Origin: a virus
Virus record (IMG/VR): IMGVR_UViG_3300028283_000005
Span: 1-64,000 of that record
Reading direction: 5' to 3' (one strand)
Length of the DNA stretch: 64,000 nt
A program made the position numbers and the translations under genes. Under the pieces are notes generated by a model. The model saw only the letters and a list, made by a program, of their open reading frames with translations, was not told the origin of the DNA and ran no database searches. Shown piece after piece: positions 62,798 through 64,000 of this stretch (positions are counted from its first letter, which is position 1; each line of letters begins with the position of its first letter).

Positions 62798-63655
62798 ATG
62801 AAGACCTCATCTAAGTATTATTTTCAGAAATATGATGAAAATTGTTATCCTATTCAATATCATTTGGATTATATGAAGGAAAATAATTTATTAGAATTAG
62901 AAGTCTTTCGTGGTATTCCTAATCGTGGTATAGGATATTTCTTTTGTAAAAAGTTTCTTATAGTGGGAGAAAGTGGAACATGTGGAAAAATGTGCGAAGA
63001 GTATATTCCAAGAAGTACTCATGGTGGAAGCTGTCATTATCATAGTATGGTATATGAACAGGGTAAATCAAGAATTTTACGTATTCCTGAACAATGGGAC
63101 GCTCTTCCCAATGAAATATGGAAAGATATTTCGGGATTTGAAGGACTTTATCAGGCATCTACATTAGGAAGGGTAAGAAGTTTTGATAAAACCCTTACTT
63201 CTGGATTATGGAATCAAGAAACTGTTTTATTAAAAGGAAGAATTATTAAATCACTTGATGGTAGAGGTGGATATTTAAAAGTTAGTCTTACTAATAAATC
63301 TGGTAAATATATACAAATAACATTACATAGATTAATAGGTAAAACTTTTATTCCTAATCCTGAGAATAAACCACAAATTAATCATAAAAACGCTATTAGA
63401 ACTGATTGTAGAGTTGAAAATTTAGAATGGGTAACTGATAGTGAGAACAAAAGACATGCTATAGAATATCTTGGTAACTGTAAAGGTGAAAGAGTTGGTA
63501 CACATAAACTTACTGCTGCTCAAGTTTTGGAGATAAGAGAGATGTATAAAGATCAATATTATAACCCAAGAGTAATTGGTGAAAAATATGGTGTGTCAAG
63601 AAACTCGATTATTCGTATAATTGAGGGAAAATCGTGGAAGCATTTAATAACTTAA
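62798..63655 (+). CDS. Zinc-binding-like domain fused to NUMOD4-HNH endonuclease, 285 aa
   Basis: Residues 1-~95 are a separate domain with a Cys/His cluster (CGKMC at 62-66, CHYH at 79-82). From residue ~103 a homing-endonuclease-type block begins: NUMOD4 (LPNEIWKDISGFEGLYQAST), an HNH part (LHRLIGKTFIPNPENK, INHKNAIRTDCRVENLEWVT) and a C-terminal helix-turn-helix (PRVIGEKYGVSRNSIIRIIE). The HNH block is complete and probably active. The N-terminal domain looks like a small crAss-like protein truncated or joined in frame by the invading endonuclease gene. It could promote its own spread or cut competitor phage DNA. Confidence 0.8.
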   Translation: MKTSSKYYFQKYDENCYPIQYHLDYMKENNLLELEVFRGIPNRGIGYFFCKKFLIVGESGTCGKMCEEYIPRSTHGGSCHYHSMVYEQGKSRILRIPEQWDALPNEIWKDISGFEGLYQASTLGRVRSFDKTLTSGLWNQETVLLKGRIIKSLDGRGGYLKVSLTNKSGKYIQITLHRLIGKTFIPNPENKPQINHKNAIRTDCRVENLEWVTDSENKRHAIEYLGNCKGERVGTHKLTAAQVLEIREMYKDQYYNPRVIGEKYGVSRNSIIRIIEGKSWKHLIT

Positions 63656-63665
63656 ATTATGCAAT

Positions 63666-64000
63666 ATGAATGATTGTTTATATAACATGAGTCGTAGTAT
63701 AGCTCTATGGTTCAAAAAATTTAATAATCCTCCTACTTTTCTGGAAGCAGATACTAAATGGAGTTTAAATAAATTCTTTGATTTTTCAGAAGGAAGATTT
63801 ATTTTTCCTAATCCTTATTGGTATCAATGTGGAAGAAGCAACTCTTGTATGCTTTCAAAAGTAAATTATAAAGATGATCCCCCCAATACCTATGTTATCT
63901 GGAAAGAATCTCAGATTGTATGGGACGCTAATGAAAAAGCACTATCCCTTATTACAGAGCCGAACAAAGATGCTGGCAAGCAAATTATACCCGATTGGGG
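63666..64000 (+). CDS. Early protein, partial (runs off right edge)
   Basis: ATG at 63666 opens MNDCLYNMSRSIALWFKKFN, and the frame stays open to base 64000 (111 codons). It is aromatic-rich (FIFPNPYWYQCGRSNSCMLS) and contains IVWDANEKALSL. No family recognised. It follows the HNH fusion by 10 nt. Confidence 0.55.
   Translation, partial: MNDCLYNMSRSIALWFKKFNNPPTFLEADTKWSLNKFFDFSEGRFIFPNPYWYQCGRSNSCMLSKVNYKDDPPNTYVIWKESQIVWDANEKALSLITEPNKDAGKQIIPDW

Noticed and set aside
57944-64000. tRNA genes or a lysogeny (integrase) module in the early part
   Set aside because: No cloverleaf-like sequence or recombinase motif was visible on either strand.

Overview
The window is most of the late (virion) half and the beginning of the early half of a crAss-like bacteriophage genome (order Crassvirales) that infects a Bacteroidota host. 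Direct evidence: a terminase large subunit, a crAss-type portal and major capsid protein, P22-like tail ring/stabilisation proteins and very large virion proteins (884 to 4280 aa) follow one another in the order typical of the group. The 4280-aa protein carries the crAss-like RNA polymerase signature DFDID. The DNA is AT-rich, and several gene starts are preceded by the Bacteroidota promoter pattern TTG-N19/20-TAnnTTTG. No tRNA, rRNA, CRISPR array, reverse transcriptase or integrase was seen.

Layout. Bases 1-57,600 are read entirely from the minus strand, so transcription runs right to left. It starts at a strong promoter (57627-57656), followed by a winged-helix regulator, an IHF/HU-like protein, zinc-ribbon and small packaging genes, terL, portal, a putative scaffold and the major capsid protein. 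After a terminator come capsid-associated genes, a second terminator, and a cassette of fibre or decoration proteins with poly-threonine tracts (41.5-45.2 kb). A third promoter/terminator junction (41.37-41.54 kb) starts the tail block: ring proteins, a 1931-aa stabilisation/muzzle protein, a 1074-aa protein with a zincin motif and a muramidase-like domain, and the giant ejected or cargo proteins (1286, 884, 4280 and 2231 aa). A further promoter (3078-3107) drives the host-range cassette at the left edge. Three neighbouring fibre-like proteins there have Sec signal peptides, and the last has a 51-bp tandem repeat that runs out of the window.

Bases 57,944-64,000 are read from the plus strand and hold small early genes: an unknown 133-aa protein with a GC-rich structured leader, tiny zinc-ribbon, membrane and AP2-like proteins, an XRE/sigma-region-4 fusion regulator, and an HNH-endonuclease fusion. 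These genes often have good Shine-Dalgarno sites in a recurring leader. The late genes show no clear Shine-Dalgarno at the starts I inspected.

How they may work together (inference from the family): the virion carries its own RNA polymerase (4280 aa) plus nuclease and protease-like cargo, which would enter the cell with the DNA and transcribe early genes. Early regulators such as the sigma-like fusion could then hand over to late promoters of host type.

The most striking observation is a perfect 124-bp copy of an internal piece of the 2231-aa virion gene (4678-4801) inserted at 60302-60425 in the early region. It breaks a small gene whose 117-aa reading frame is restored exactly when the 124 bp are removed.
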